DNA of 36,904 bases, taken from contig CAZPVS010000010.1 in NCBI GenBank assembly GCA_964590315.1, positions 1 to 36,904 on the forward strand, in the 5' to 3' direction. The stretch comes from JALRHH01 sp964590315. GTDB taxonomy: Bacteria > Patescibacteriota > Saccharimonadia > Saccharimonadales > JALRHH01. The first letter of the stretch is position 1, and every line of letters begins with the position of its first letter. The position numbers were made by a program, and so were the translations under genes. Below the pieces are notes generated by a model that had not been told where the DNA came from, ran no database searches, and saw only the letters and a program-made list of their open reading frames with translations. This document shows, in pieces, positions 23,120 through 30,073 of this stretch.

Positions 23120-25159
23120 ATGATGACATTGGATAGCCCGCTGACGGATATGAAGGGTGTTGGATCAGAAGTAGTGAAGAAATTCGCCCTGCTTGGTATT
23201 ACCAGTGCGCGCGAGCTTATCTATTACTACCCACGGCGGTACGATGATTATTCTCAAGTTGTGCCCATTAATAAAATCAAACCTGGTGCGGTAACTATCA
23301 AGGCAGTTATCAAGCAGGCTGTTGGCCGCTATGTGCGGCGAGGTTTGCATGTGACGGAGGCTGTCGCCAGCGATGACACTAGTAGTGTGCGGATTGTGTG
23401 GTTTAACCAACCGTATCGGGCAGCAGCGATCAAGAGTAGCCAGGAATATTTCATATCAGGCGAGTTTGGGCTGCACGGCGGACGGCTGAGTATCACCAAT
23501 CCTTCAGTGGAACTGGTGAGTAGCTTCCCCCTCAATACCGCGCGAATTGTACCTGTGTATCGCGAGACAAAGGGTTTTAAATCAGTACAAATACGAAAAG
23601 CCGTGCAGCAGACAGTGCCACTCATACAATCACTCCCAGAAACGCTGCCACAGTGGGTTATAGAGCACTACGGCCTGACGAGTCACGCCACAGCGGTGGA
23701 GACAATGCATTTTCCGGCAAGTCCAATCGCGCTGCAGGAGGCGCGCAAGAGGTTAGGTTTTGAAGAAGTATTTGGTCTGACACTTGCGGCACTACTGAAT
23801 AAATACGACCTTATGCATGAACACGCAATTAGTATTCCATTTAAGGAGTCGCTTGCAAGGGAATTCGTAAAACACCTGCCATTTACGTTGACAGATGCAC
23901 AGCGCAAAACAGTGTGGGAGATATATCAGGATATGCAGCGCACAATGCCAATGAATCGTCTCGTAGAAGGCGATGTTGGCTCAGGCAAGACAGTTGTGGC
24001 GGCTATGGCTGCCGTAATGGCCATAAAACAGGGGTTTCAAGTGGCGCTCATGGCACCAACCGAGTTGCTCGCACGACAACATGCCGAGACTATTCATACC
24101 TTGCTCAAACCGCTTGGCATGGCTAACGAGTTAGCACTTCTAGTAGGCGGCCTAAAACCATCCGAAAAACGAGCGGTACATCGACATATTGCAGCCGGGG
24201 ATGTGCATTTTATTACGGGGACACATGCACTTATCCAGGAACAAGTCGATATGCATAATCTTGGTTTAGTTATTGTTGATGAACAACATCGCTTTGGTGT
24301 TGATCAGCGGAAAGCGTTGCAGGCAAAAGCGGGCCACGCCTTACATGTCCTCAATATGACAGCGACACCAATTCCGCGTAGTTTGGCGCTGACACTTTAT
24401 GGAGAATTAGACATATCTGTCATTGATTCTAAGCCTGTGGGACGAAAGCCAATCATTACGCGCATTACCTCACCCAATTCGCGGAAACAGCTATACGCTA
24501 CAGTTGAGCAGGAATTAGATAGTGGTCGGCAAATGTTCGTTGTCTGTCCGCTTGTCACGGATTCTGATGCGCTTCCGGCCAAATCAGCTGAGCAAACCTA
24601 TGAAGAGCTACGGACGGGCGTCTTTAAGCATCGCCGTGTTGGTCTGTTGCATGGCAAAATGAAAGCTGATGCAAAAGATATAGTTATGCAGCAGTTCGTA
24701 CGTCATGAAATAGATATTTTAGTTGCGACCACCGTGATTGAGGTTGGCGTGAATGTGCCCAATGCCACTGTAATGGTAGTGGAGAATGCCGATCGGTTTG
24801 GTTTAGCTCAGATTCATCAGTTACGGGGTCGGGTTGGTCGGAGTGAAGACCAAGGCTACTGCTACCTCATGATGAGTGATAGCAGTGAGCCGAGCCGACG
24901 ATTACGGGCGTTAGAGAGCTCGAGTGACGGATTCGCATTAGCAGAGCTTGACCTGGAGATTCGTGGGCCTGGTGCTATATATGGCACGATGCAGCACGGA
25001 CAACTCGATTTACGTATCGCAAAACTAAGCGATACCAAACTCATTGCCACGGCACGACGATCGGCACAGGAATTCATTGACCGCAAAGAAGACTTACGGC
25101 AATATAAGGAGTTGCACGGGCGTGTTCAAAAGTTACGCGCCGTTACCAATCTCAACTGA
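23120..25159 (+). CDS. recG: ATP-dependent DNA helicase RecG
   Basis: RecG regresses stalled replication forks and branch-migrates Holliday junctions. The 679-residue protein has the wedge/OB domain in the first third (MKGVGSEVVKKFALLGI, YYPRRYDDYSQVVPI) and two helicase lobes. Walker A is GDVGSGKT (284-291) and the DEAD-type box is DEQH (387-390). NMTATPIPRSLALTLYGELD follows as motif III. Lobe 2 has VATTVIEVGVNVPNAT and the QIHQLRGRVGRSEDQGYCYLM motif VI/TRG region. The gene starts with two consecutive ATGs, and the protein may begin at the second. Its stop is followed after one base by the next gene, so these are probably co-transcribed. Confidence 0.95.
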   Translation: MMTLDSPLTDMKGVGSEVVKKFALLGITSARELIYYYPRRYDDYSQVVPINKIKPGAVTIKAVIKQAVGRYVRRGLHVTEAVASDDTSSVRIVWFNQPYRAAAIKSSQEYFISGEFGLHGGRLSITNPSVELVSSFPLNTARIVPVYRETKGFKSVQIRKAVQQTVPLIQSLPETLPQWVIEHYGLTSHATAVETMHFPASPIALQEARKRLGFEEVFGLTLAALLNKYDLMHEHAISIPFKESLAREFVKHLPFTLTDAQRKTVWEIYQDMQRTMPMNRLVEGDVGSGKTVVAAMAAVMAIKQGFQVALMAPTELLARQHAETIHTLLKPLGMANELALLVGGLKPSEKRAVHRHIAAGDVHFITGTHALIQEQVDMHNLGLVIVDEQHRFGVDQRKALQAKAGHALHVLNMTATPIPRSLALTLYGELDISVIDSKPVGRKPIITRITSPNSRKQLYATVEQELDSGRQMFVVCPLVTDSDALPAKSAEQTYEELRTGVFKHRRVGLLHGKMKADAKDIVMQQFVRHEIDILVATTVIEVGVNVPNATVMVVENADRFGLAQIHQLRGRVGRSEDQGYCYLMMSDSSEPSRRLRALESSSDGFALAELDLEIRGPGAIYGTMQHGQLDLRIAKLSDTKLIATARRSAQEFIDRKEDLRQYKELHGRVQKLRAVTNLN

Positions 25160-25160
25160 T

Positions 25161-25979
25161 ATGTATAGTGGAACTACACTTACCAAATACTCTGGCAGGG
25201 TGCTCGGCGCCCATCAAAAAGTGGATCGAGTTGCTCGTCGACATCTCGGGTCACTTCTGGCTGACAATCAGCAGTTTCCGGCTATCCGGCAGATATTACA
25301 TTTCGAAGGTAAGAATGGCCCGGATGCAATCAAACGAAAGAGTCCGGCTAAGGACGAACCATGGCATTATTTCAATCCATTTCAAACGGGTGATGTACAA
25401 CTCCTCGATCTCATTGATGATCATTACAACCAGCTTGCCAGAGAATTAGCTGCCGGCAATATGGAGCGCGCTGCCTTTGATGCAGCGTGGTTGGCGCACG
25501 CCTTGGTAGATGGGTTGACCCCCGCTCACCACTTTCCTTACGAAGAAGAGCTCATGAAATTACGCAAAGGAAAGAGCAATGATACACGCACCACAATCAA
25601 AGAAAAGCTTGTCATGCACGGTGATACGCACGTAGAAAAGCTCGCCAATAACTGGCGGATGTGGGGTACGAAGGGTCTCATGACGACACATGGCAGTTTT
25701 GAGTGGGGTTTCTCTGTATTGATTGCGCCGATGAATTTTTCCGATGCCATGCCATCTAACAAAGACATCGCGGACTTCCAGGAGATAGGTTTGCGTGAGT
25801 ATTTTGTGCGGATTGCGCGAGAAGTAGCGGTCATGGGCCTGTTCGATGAATACTACAGCAAGGGGTGGACGATGCGCCTCGCATATAAAACGCGCTATCG
25901 GCTCGCACCGATTCTTATCAAAACTATCACCCTTGCTTGGTATGCCGCTGCCGCTGAGGCAAGCCAGGAAGTAGTATGA
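25161..25979 (+). CDS. Zinc phospholipase C / S1-P1 nuclease-like protein
   Basis: The 272-residue, mostly helical protein has no signal peptide. The segment WLAHALVDGLTPAHHFPYEEE contains His113-x3-Asp117-x5-His123. That spacing is the same as zinc ligands His118, Asp122 and His128 of B. cereus phospholipase C and His116, Asp120 and His126 of nuclease P1. DEPWHYFNP (His69), upstream His18 and downstream His153/His157 are candidate further ligands. The assignment rests on motif spacing, so the activity (lipid or nucleotide phosphoester cleavage, or none) is open. An upstream in-frame TTG exists inside recG, but the ATG at 25161, one base after the recG stop, is preferred. It overlaps rsmD by 4 bases. 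Confidence 0.6.
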   Translation: MYSGTTLTKYSGRVLGAHQKVDRVARRHLGSLLADNQQFPAIRQILHFEGKNGPDAIKRKSPAKDEPWHYFNPFQTGDVQLLDLIDDHYNQLARELAAGNMERAAFDAAWLAHALVDGLTPAHHFPYEEELMKLRKGKSNDTRTTIKEKLVMHGDTHVEKLANNWRMWGTKGLMTTHGSFEWGFSVLIAPMNFSDAMPSNKDIADFQEIGLREYFVRIAREVAVMGLFDEYYSKGWTMRLAYKTRYRLAPILIKTITLAWYAAAAEASQEVV

Positions 25980-26506
25980 GAATTGTAGCCGGGGCACTTG
26001 GCGGACGGACATTTGATGCACCTCGTGGTCACCGGACGCATCCTATGAGCGATAAGGTACGTGGCGCACTCTTTAATATGCTGGGCGATATCGAGGGACT
26101 GACCGTCGCAGACCTCTATGCCGGAAGTGGGGCGATCAGTTTTGAGGCAATCAGTCGCGGTGCCCGCTCCTCAGTAGCGATAGAGGCCGATAAGGTGGCG
26201 CATAGCGCTATTACCAGAAATATCGAGGCACTGAATTTGAGCGAACAAGTGAAAGTACACAAAATGTATGTCCACAGTTGGCTTAATCGAACGAATACGC
26301 AATTCGATATTGTGGTCGCGGATCCGCCCTATGATGATTTGCAATACAAGACGCTAGACAGGCTCGCGACGGTGGTTAAACCCGGTGGTATTATTGTCTA
26401 CTCGCTACCGCCCACAGCACGCCTTGTTTTGTCAGATCAATGTGAAAAGCTGATGGAAAAATCATACGGTGATGCAACTCTGGCTTTTTATCGCAAAATT
26501 TTGTAA
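25976..26506 (+). CDS. rsmD: 16S rRNA (guanine966-N2)-methyltransferase RsmD
   Basis: RsmD methylates G966 of 16S rRNA in the 30S head. The 176-residue protein opens with the family's MRIVAGALGGRTFDAPRG and THPMSDKVRGALFNMLG. The SAM motif is DLYAGSGAISFEA (46-58), and the catalytic motif IV is ADPPYDDL (115-122), typical of N2-guanine methyltransferases. The start overlaps the preceding stop (ATGA), which implies translational coupling with the upstream protein and recG. The tRNA-Leu gene follows 29 bases after the stop. Confidence 0.93.
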   Translation: MRIVAGALGGRTFDAPRGHRTHPMSDKVRGALFNMLGDIEGLTVADLYAGSGAISFEAISRGARSSVAIEADKVAHSAITRNIEALNLSEQVKVHKMYVHSWLNRTNTQFDIVVADPPYDDLQYKTLDRLATVVKPGGIIVYSLPPTARLVLSDQCEKLMEKSYGDATLAFYRKIL

Positions 26507-26535
26507 AATAGCCTGGTCAAACACCATGTCAATAC

Positions 26536-26620
26536 GCGCGAGTGGTGGAATTGGTAGACACGCTAGTTTTAGGAGCTGGTGCCGTAAGGTGTGGAGGTTC
26601 AAGTCCTCTCTCGCGCACCA
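26536..26620 (+). tRNA. tRNA-Leu (anticodon UAG)
   Basis: The 85-base gene folds as a class II tRNA. The acceptor stem is GCGCGAG/CTCGCGC and the CCA end is encoded (ACCA at 26617-26620). The D-arm region reads GTGGAATTGGTAGACAC. The anticodon loop TTTAGGA has TAG at 26570-26572. The long variable arm is GGTGCCGTAAGGTGT and the T-arm GGAGGTTCAAGTCCTC. The closest comparison is E. coli tRNA-Leu(UAG), which has nearly the same loop and variable arm. The anticodon stem contains two G-U pairs. The last 21 bases of this gene are repeated exactly at 26773-26793. Confidence 0.95.
26600..26620 (+). repeat. 21-bp direct repeat, copy 1 (tRNA-Leu 3' end)
   Basis: This copy runs from the T-loop through the encoded CCA of tRNA-Leu. 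An identical copy lies 173 bases downstream at 26773-26793. Confidence 0.95.
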
Positions 26621-26629
26621 AAACAATAT

Positions 26630-26660
26630 GCCGACCCGTAGTGGTCGGCTTGTTGTTTTG
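26630..26660 (+). terminator. Intrinsic terminator after tRNA-Leu
   Basis: GCCGACC pairs with GGTCGGC around CGTAGT and is followed by TTGTTGTTTTG. Flanking AACAA and TTGTT extend the pairing. Confidence 0.75.
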
Positions 26661-26793
26661 TAGCCGGAGGACTTGAACCGATAGGTGAGAAAGCCCAGCG
26701 GGCTTTCGCAAGAGAGTCTTCACCTGGCAACTATGTTGCCACGGCAGAAGCTCTGGGCCCGCAGGATGTGGGCAAGTCCTCTCTCGCGCACCA
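26661..26793 (+). ncRNA. Candidate structured RNA/element carrying a duplicated tRNA 3' end
   Basis: GAGGACTTG (26667-26675) pairs with CAAGTCCTC (26773-26781) and closes a multibranch structure. Arm 1 is AGGTGA/TCACCT (26683-26688/26720-26725) with an inner AAAGCCC-AGC-GGGCTTT (26690-26706). Arm 2 is GGCAAC-TAT-GTTGCC (26726-26740). Arm 3 is GCCCGC-AGGAT-GTGGGC (26757-26773). In addition, 26667-26679 is complementary over 13 bases to the T-arm of the tRNA-Leu just upstream. The element ends with the 21-base copy of the tRNA 3' end. It could be a small RNA processed at the tRNA-like end, or the remnant of an element integrated at the tRNA. I recognise no known RNA class and no clear promoter. 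Confidence 0.45.
26773..26793 (+). repeat. 21-bp direct repeat, copy 2 (att-like tRNA 3' end)
   Basis: This is an exact copy of the last 21 bases of tRNA-Leu, including CCA. Such duplications are typical of site-specific integration at tRNA genes, but only 152 bases separate the copies and no integrase is present. Confidence 0.9.
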
Positions 26794-26796
26794 TGT

Positions 26797-26832
26797 AAAA
26801 AGCCTCGTCAAATGACCGGGCTTTTTATTTTT
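26797..26832 (+). terminator. Intrinsic terminator downstream of the tRNA-associated element
   Basis: AAAAAGCC pairs with GGCTTTTT with an inner GTCA/TGAC helix, followed by ATTTTTG. It follows the second repeat by 3 bases and may be the original tRNA-Leu terminator displaced by the insertion. Confidence 0.85.
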
Positions 26833-26876
26833 GAAGGAAAGGGTACGAGTGGCAACACTTTCAGATGATTTTATCG

Positions 26877-26882
26877 TATAAT
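26877..26882 (+). promoter_or_regulatory. -10 box (TATAAT) of hisS
   Basis: A perfect TATAAT, then 11 bases, then the ATG at 26894. This predicts an mRNA leader of only a few bases, and no Shine-Dalgarno sequence is visible. Confidence 0.55.
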
Positions 26883-26893
26883 GCTCAGTAACT

Positions 26894-28201
26894 ATGGCTA
26901 TAAGTACTCAGCCCTATAAAGGTGCACGTGATTTTTATCCTGAAGACAAGCGTCTGCAGAGGTACATGTTTGTGAAAATGCGTTCCGTATGTGAGCGGTT
27001 CGGATATGAGGAGTATGATGCCCCGATACTTGAACCAACTGAACTCTATACCAGTAAGACCTCTGACGAGATTGTTGCTGAGCAAACGTATACGTTTGTA
27101 GATCGAGGTGGCCGAAGTGTAACCATCAGGACCGAAATGACGCCCAGCGTATCCCGAATGGTGGCGGCACAGCGTCAAGAGCTGGCATACCCCCTCCGCT
27201 GGTACTCCATTCCTAACTTATGGCGGTATGAGCGACCGCAGCGTGGACGACTCCGGGAATTTTGGCAGCTCAACGTCGATGTATTTGGTCTTTCTGGACT
27301 TGACGCCGAACATGAAATGATTTTGCTTGCCAATGACATCATGAAGTCGTTTGGCGCGAAGCAAAACATGTACAGCATCAAGCTCAATAGCCGTCAACTT
27401 ATCAACGCATTGATGCATGATGTACTCGGGCTTGATGCAACGCAAGCGGCAACAATGATTCGGCTTGTTGATCGCATGCATAAGATGGAATATGCAGAAT
27501 TTGCTGCGCAAGTTGATGCGGTGTTCAACCCCACGCAGCGCGAAAACGATGAATCTGCCGTATTGTTGGCTTTTTTGAAGAGTGATACGCTTGCAGCTCT
27601 TCCCCCCCAACTTACAGCGCACCCTTCTGTCGGTGAACTCCAGAGACTTATGACACTCCTCGAGCATTCTGACATAAAAAATTGTGTATTTGATCCTACG
27701 CTCATGCGCGGCTTTGACTACTATACCGATATTGTGTTCGAGGTATTTGATACCCATCCAGATAATAATCGATCAATGTTCGGTGGCGGACGATACGACG
27801 GGCTTGTCGGACTCTTTGGCGTAGAACCAGTGCCAACAGTTGGCTTCGGTATGGGGGATGTCACACTTCAGAACTTCCTCACCACCCATGAATTGATTCC
27901 ACCATTGCACCCCGAAACAGACGTGTACGTAGTTCTCATCGGTGATGTATACGAGAAGGCCCAGAAGCCAATTGCGACCCTCCGCGAAATGGGACTCAAT
28001 GTTGCGGTTGACACCACAGGAAGAAAGCCAGACAAACAACTCCGAACAGCAATTAAGAAAGATGTTCACTACGTCTTGTTCATAGGTGAGCAAGAGCTCA
28101 GCCAAGAGCAGTATCCTATCAAGAATCTCCATAGTGGCGTAGAGGAAAAGCATGGACTTGAGAGAATTGTCAGTGTTGTGAAGGATTACCGCAGACCATA
28201 A
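26894..28201 (+). CDS. hisS: Histidyl-tRNA synthetase
   Basis: HisRS is a class II synthetase that charges tRNA-His. The 435-residue protein contains motif 1-region residues YDAPILEPTELYTSKT, motif 2 TIRTEMTPSVSRMVA and RYERPQRGRLREFWQLNVDVFG, and the HisRS-specific LMRGFDYYTDIVFEVF and GGGRYDGLVGLFG. TVGFGMGDVTL is motif 3. A C-terminal anticodon-binding domain spans about 335-433 (DVYVVLIGDVYEKAQKPIATLREMG). All catalytic elements appear intact. The stop shares one base with the next gene's ATG (TAATG). Confidence 0.95.
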   Translation: MAISTQPYKGARDFYPEDKRLQRYMFVKMRSVCERFGYEEYDAPILEPTELYTSKTSDEIVAEQTYTFVDRGGRSVTIRTEMTPSVSRMVAAQRQELAYPLRWYSIPNLWRYERPQRGRLREFWQLNVDVFGLSGLDAEHEMILLANDIMKSFGAKQNMYSIKLNSRQLINALMHDVLGLDATQAATMIRLVDRMHKMEYAEFAAQVDAVFNPTQRENDESAVLLAFLKSDTLAALPPQLTAHPSVGELQRLMTLLEHSDIKNCVFDPTLMRGFDYYTDIVFEVFDTHPDNNRSMFGGGRYDGLVGLFGVEPVPTVGFGMGDVTLQNFLTTHELIPPLHPETDVYVVLIGDVYEKAQKPIATLREMGLNVAVDTTGRKPDKQLRTAIKKDVHYVLFIGEQELSQEQYPIKNLHSGVEEKHGLERIVSVVKDYRRP

Positions 28202-28647
28202 TGACCGGTACGAATCATGTGCTTACTGGTGCAGTAATTGGCCTTGCGGTGGCAAATCCTCTCGTGGCGATCCCATTAGCATTTATCTCGCACTTCGTTT
28301 GTGATGTCTTGCCGCACTTCGGAGGCGATGATGAATTTATTAAGTCGCGTATTTTTTCATATGTGCTGATAGGTGAAGCAATTGCCAGCAACGCAATATT
28401 CCTTGCGCTGCTCATACTACGGCCAGATAATTGGGTGATTGCAATCATATGTGGCATTTTGGCGTTTATTCCTGATGCAATCTGGGTTAGAAAATATCTT
28501 GCATTGAAGCGAGACAAACCATTCGCGTACAACAAAATTGAACGTGTACTTCATGATATCCAATGGTATGAAAAGCCTCGTGGTGCCGTGGTCGAACTTA
28601 TCTGGCTCGGGGCAGGTATGTTTATATTTGCTTCTTTGATGCGGTAA
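28201..28647 (+). CDS. YdjM/DUF457-like integral membrane protein
   Basis: The 148-residue protein has about four hydrophobic segments (about 10-30, 54-73, 78-96 and 130-147). NHVLTGAVIGLAV with His6, and HFVCDVLPHF with His31, Asp35 and His39, resemble the YdjM-type putative membrane metal-dependent hydrolases (DUF457), where such His/Asp residues lie at helix ends. PD at 91-92 and His118 may add to a site. No activity is proven for the family as far as I know. It starts in the hisS stop codon (TAATG), so translation is probably coupled. tig follows with its own promoter. Confidence 0.6.
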   Translation: MTGTNHVLTGAVIGLAVANPLVAIPLAFISHFVCDVLPHFGGDDEFIKSRIFSYVLIGEAIASNAIFLALLILRPDNWVIAIICGILAFIPDAIWVRKYLALKRDKPFAYNKIERVLHDIQWYEKPRGAVVELIWLGAGMFIFASLMR

Positions 28648-28679
28648 AACATCCTGTGGAAAAGTTAATTTATCTCTGT

Positions 28680-28685
28680 TATACT
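28680..28685 (+). promoter_or_regulatory. -10 box (TATACT) of tig
   Basis: TATACT, then 8 bases, then the ATG at 28694. TGGAAA 17 bases upstream of the -10 is a possible weak -35. There is no Shine-Dalgarno sequence. Confidence 0.6.
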
Positions 28686-28693
28686 ACATCCTT

Positions 28694-29974
28694 ATGCAGA
28701 TTAAACGAACGAACTCATCAGATACTGAAACTAAGTTAACAGTCATTGCCAGTGAAAAAGAGCTGGCTTCTATGAAGCAGCATGTGCTCGGCCATTTTCG
28801 GAAACGAGTCAAAATCGCAGGCTTCCGTGAAGGCAAAGCGCCTCTAGAATTAGTGGAAAAACATGTTGATGACGCAATTTTCCAGTCAGAATTCCTGGAG
28901 GATGCGATAAATCAGCTGTACGTCCAGGCTATTCGCGAGGAGAAACTACGCCCGATCAGTAATCCTAACGTCAGTATTACTAAATTTGTGCCGTATACCA
29001 CGCTCGAGTTTGATGCAGAACTGAGTATTATTGGTGCTGTGACTCTACCAGATTACAAGAAGGTCAAGAAAACGAAGCCGGTTGTTACGGTGACAAATGA
29101 TGATGTAAAAGAAGTGCTTAAGAACTTGCAGATGCGCGCCGCAGAGAAAAAAGACGTTGATCGTGCAGCAAAAGAATCCGACCAGGTGTGGATCGACTTC
29201 GCGGGTGTCGATGCCAAGGGAGAGCCGGTTCAAGGAGCAGATGGTAAAGATTACCCGATTGTACTGGGCAGCAAAACATTCATACCCGGTTTTGAAGAGA
29301 ATGTGATTGGCATGAAGGCCGGCGAAGAAAAGTCGTTTACCCTGACGTTCCCCGCTGACTATCATGTTGCTGCGCTTGCCAAGAAGAAGGTTACCTTTAC
29401 CGTTACGGCTACCAGAGTTCAGGAAGTTATTGAGCCAAAAGTTGATGACGCATTCGCCGCCACGGTCGGTCCGTTTAAAAGTGCAGCTGAGCTCAAGGCT
29501 GATATCAAGAAACAGCTCCAAGCGGAAAAGCAGAATGAATCAGATCGCACCTTTGAAGCAGAGCTGGTCGGAGAGCTTGCAGCAAAGACGAAGGTTGCTC
29601 TACCTCAGGTGATGGTAGAAGAACAGATTGACAAGATTGAAGAGCAAGAACGCCAGAATCTGGTGTATCGCGGGCAAACGTGGGAAGAGCACCTGAAAGA
29701 CGAGGCTGTAACTGCAGAAGAACATCGCGAGCAGAAGCGTCCTGAGGCCGAGAAGAGTATTCGAGCAAGTCTGATGCTTGCCGAAATAGCAGAAAAAGAA
29801 GGCTTGGACATAACAGCAGAAGAGCTTGACCTTCGTATTCAACTTCTCAAAGGCCAGTACCAAGACGCTGCGATGCAAGCAGAGCTTGATAAGCCTGAAA
29901 ACCGCCGTGATATCGCTTCACGTATCCTGACAGAGAAGACCGTCGCGACTATAGTAGATTACGCCACCAGCTAA
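28694..29974 (+). CDS. tig: Trigger factor (ribosome-associated chaperone and prolyl isomerase)
   Basis: Trigger factor binds near the ribosomal exit tunnel and protects nascent chains. The 426-residue protein has the N-terminal ribosome-binding domain with its signature IAGFREGKAP (41-50). A FKBP-type prolyl isomerase domain spans about 160-245 (DQVWIDFAGVDAKGEPVQG, FIPGFEENVIGMKAGEEKSF). A long helical C-terminal chaperone domain follows (KVDDAFAATVGPFKSAAELK, VMVEEQIDKIEEQERQN). The neighbour clpP matches the tig-clpP order of many bacteria. A hairpin that also contains a CIRCE operator lies 16 bases after the stop. Confidence 0.95.
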   Translation: MQIKRTNSSDTETKLTVIASEKELASMKQHVLGHFRKRVKIAGFREGKAPLELVEKHVDDAIFQSEFLEDAINQLYVQAIREEKLRPISNPNVSITKFVPYTTLEFDAELSIIGAVTLPDYKKVKKTKPVVTVTNDDVKEVLKNLQMRAAEKKDVDRAAKESDQVWIDFAGVDAKGEPVQGADGKDYPIVLGSKTFIPGFEENVIGMKAGEEKSFTLTFPADYHVAALAKKKVTFTVTATRVQEVIEPKVDDAFAATVGPFKSAAELKADIKKQLQAEKQNESDRTFEAELVGELAAKTKVALPQVMVEEQIDKIEEQERQNLVYRGQTWEEHLKDEAVTAEEHREQKRPEAEKSIRASLMLAEIAEKEGLDITAEELDLRIQLLKGQYQDAAMQAELDKPENRRDIASRILTEKTVATIVDYATS

Positions 29975-29990
29975 AGTGTGTGTATCTTAG

Positions 29991-30029
29991 AATTAGCACT
30001 CGTCGTTGACGAGTGCTAATTATTTTTGT
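29991..30029 (+). terminator. Hairpin with T tract after tig, overlapping CIRCE
   Basis: AATTAGCACTCGTC pairs with GACGAGTGCTAATT around a GTT loop (14 bp) and is followed by ATTTTTG. It has the form of an intrinsic terminator for tig and contains the whole CIRCE operator. Confidence 0.6.
29993..30019 (+). promoter_or_regulatory. CIRCE operator (HrcA binding site) upstream of clpP
   Basis: TTAGCACTC-N9-GAGTGCTAA with a perfect inverted repeat. The 9-base spacer is GTCGTTGAC, which itself pairs, so transcribed RNA would form a 14-bp hairpin. The element lies just upstream of the presumed clpP -10 box. Confidence 0.9.
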
Positions 30030-30040
30030 ATGCTTATTCG

Positions 30041-30046
30041 TATAAG
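30041..30046 (+). promoter_or_regulatory. -10 box (TATAAG) of clpP
   Basis: TATAAG lies 21 bases after the CIRCE element. The predicted start near 30053 leaves a short leader with AAGGA at 30061-30065, 8 bases before the ATG at 30074. Confidence 0.5.
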
Positions 30047-30073
30047 GTATTACGTAAAGCAAGGACGACACAC

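Noticed and set aside
26661..26793. A second tRNA gene after tRNA-Leu
   Set aside because: The T-arm-like sequence is either inverted or present only as a 3' end. No matching acceptor, D-arm or anticodon arm can be drawn.
30026..30073. Earlier ATG start for clpP
   Set aside because: It lies upstream of the predicted transcription start and adds 16 residues not seen in ClpP. AAGGA serves the ATG at 30074.
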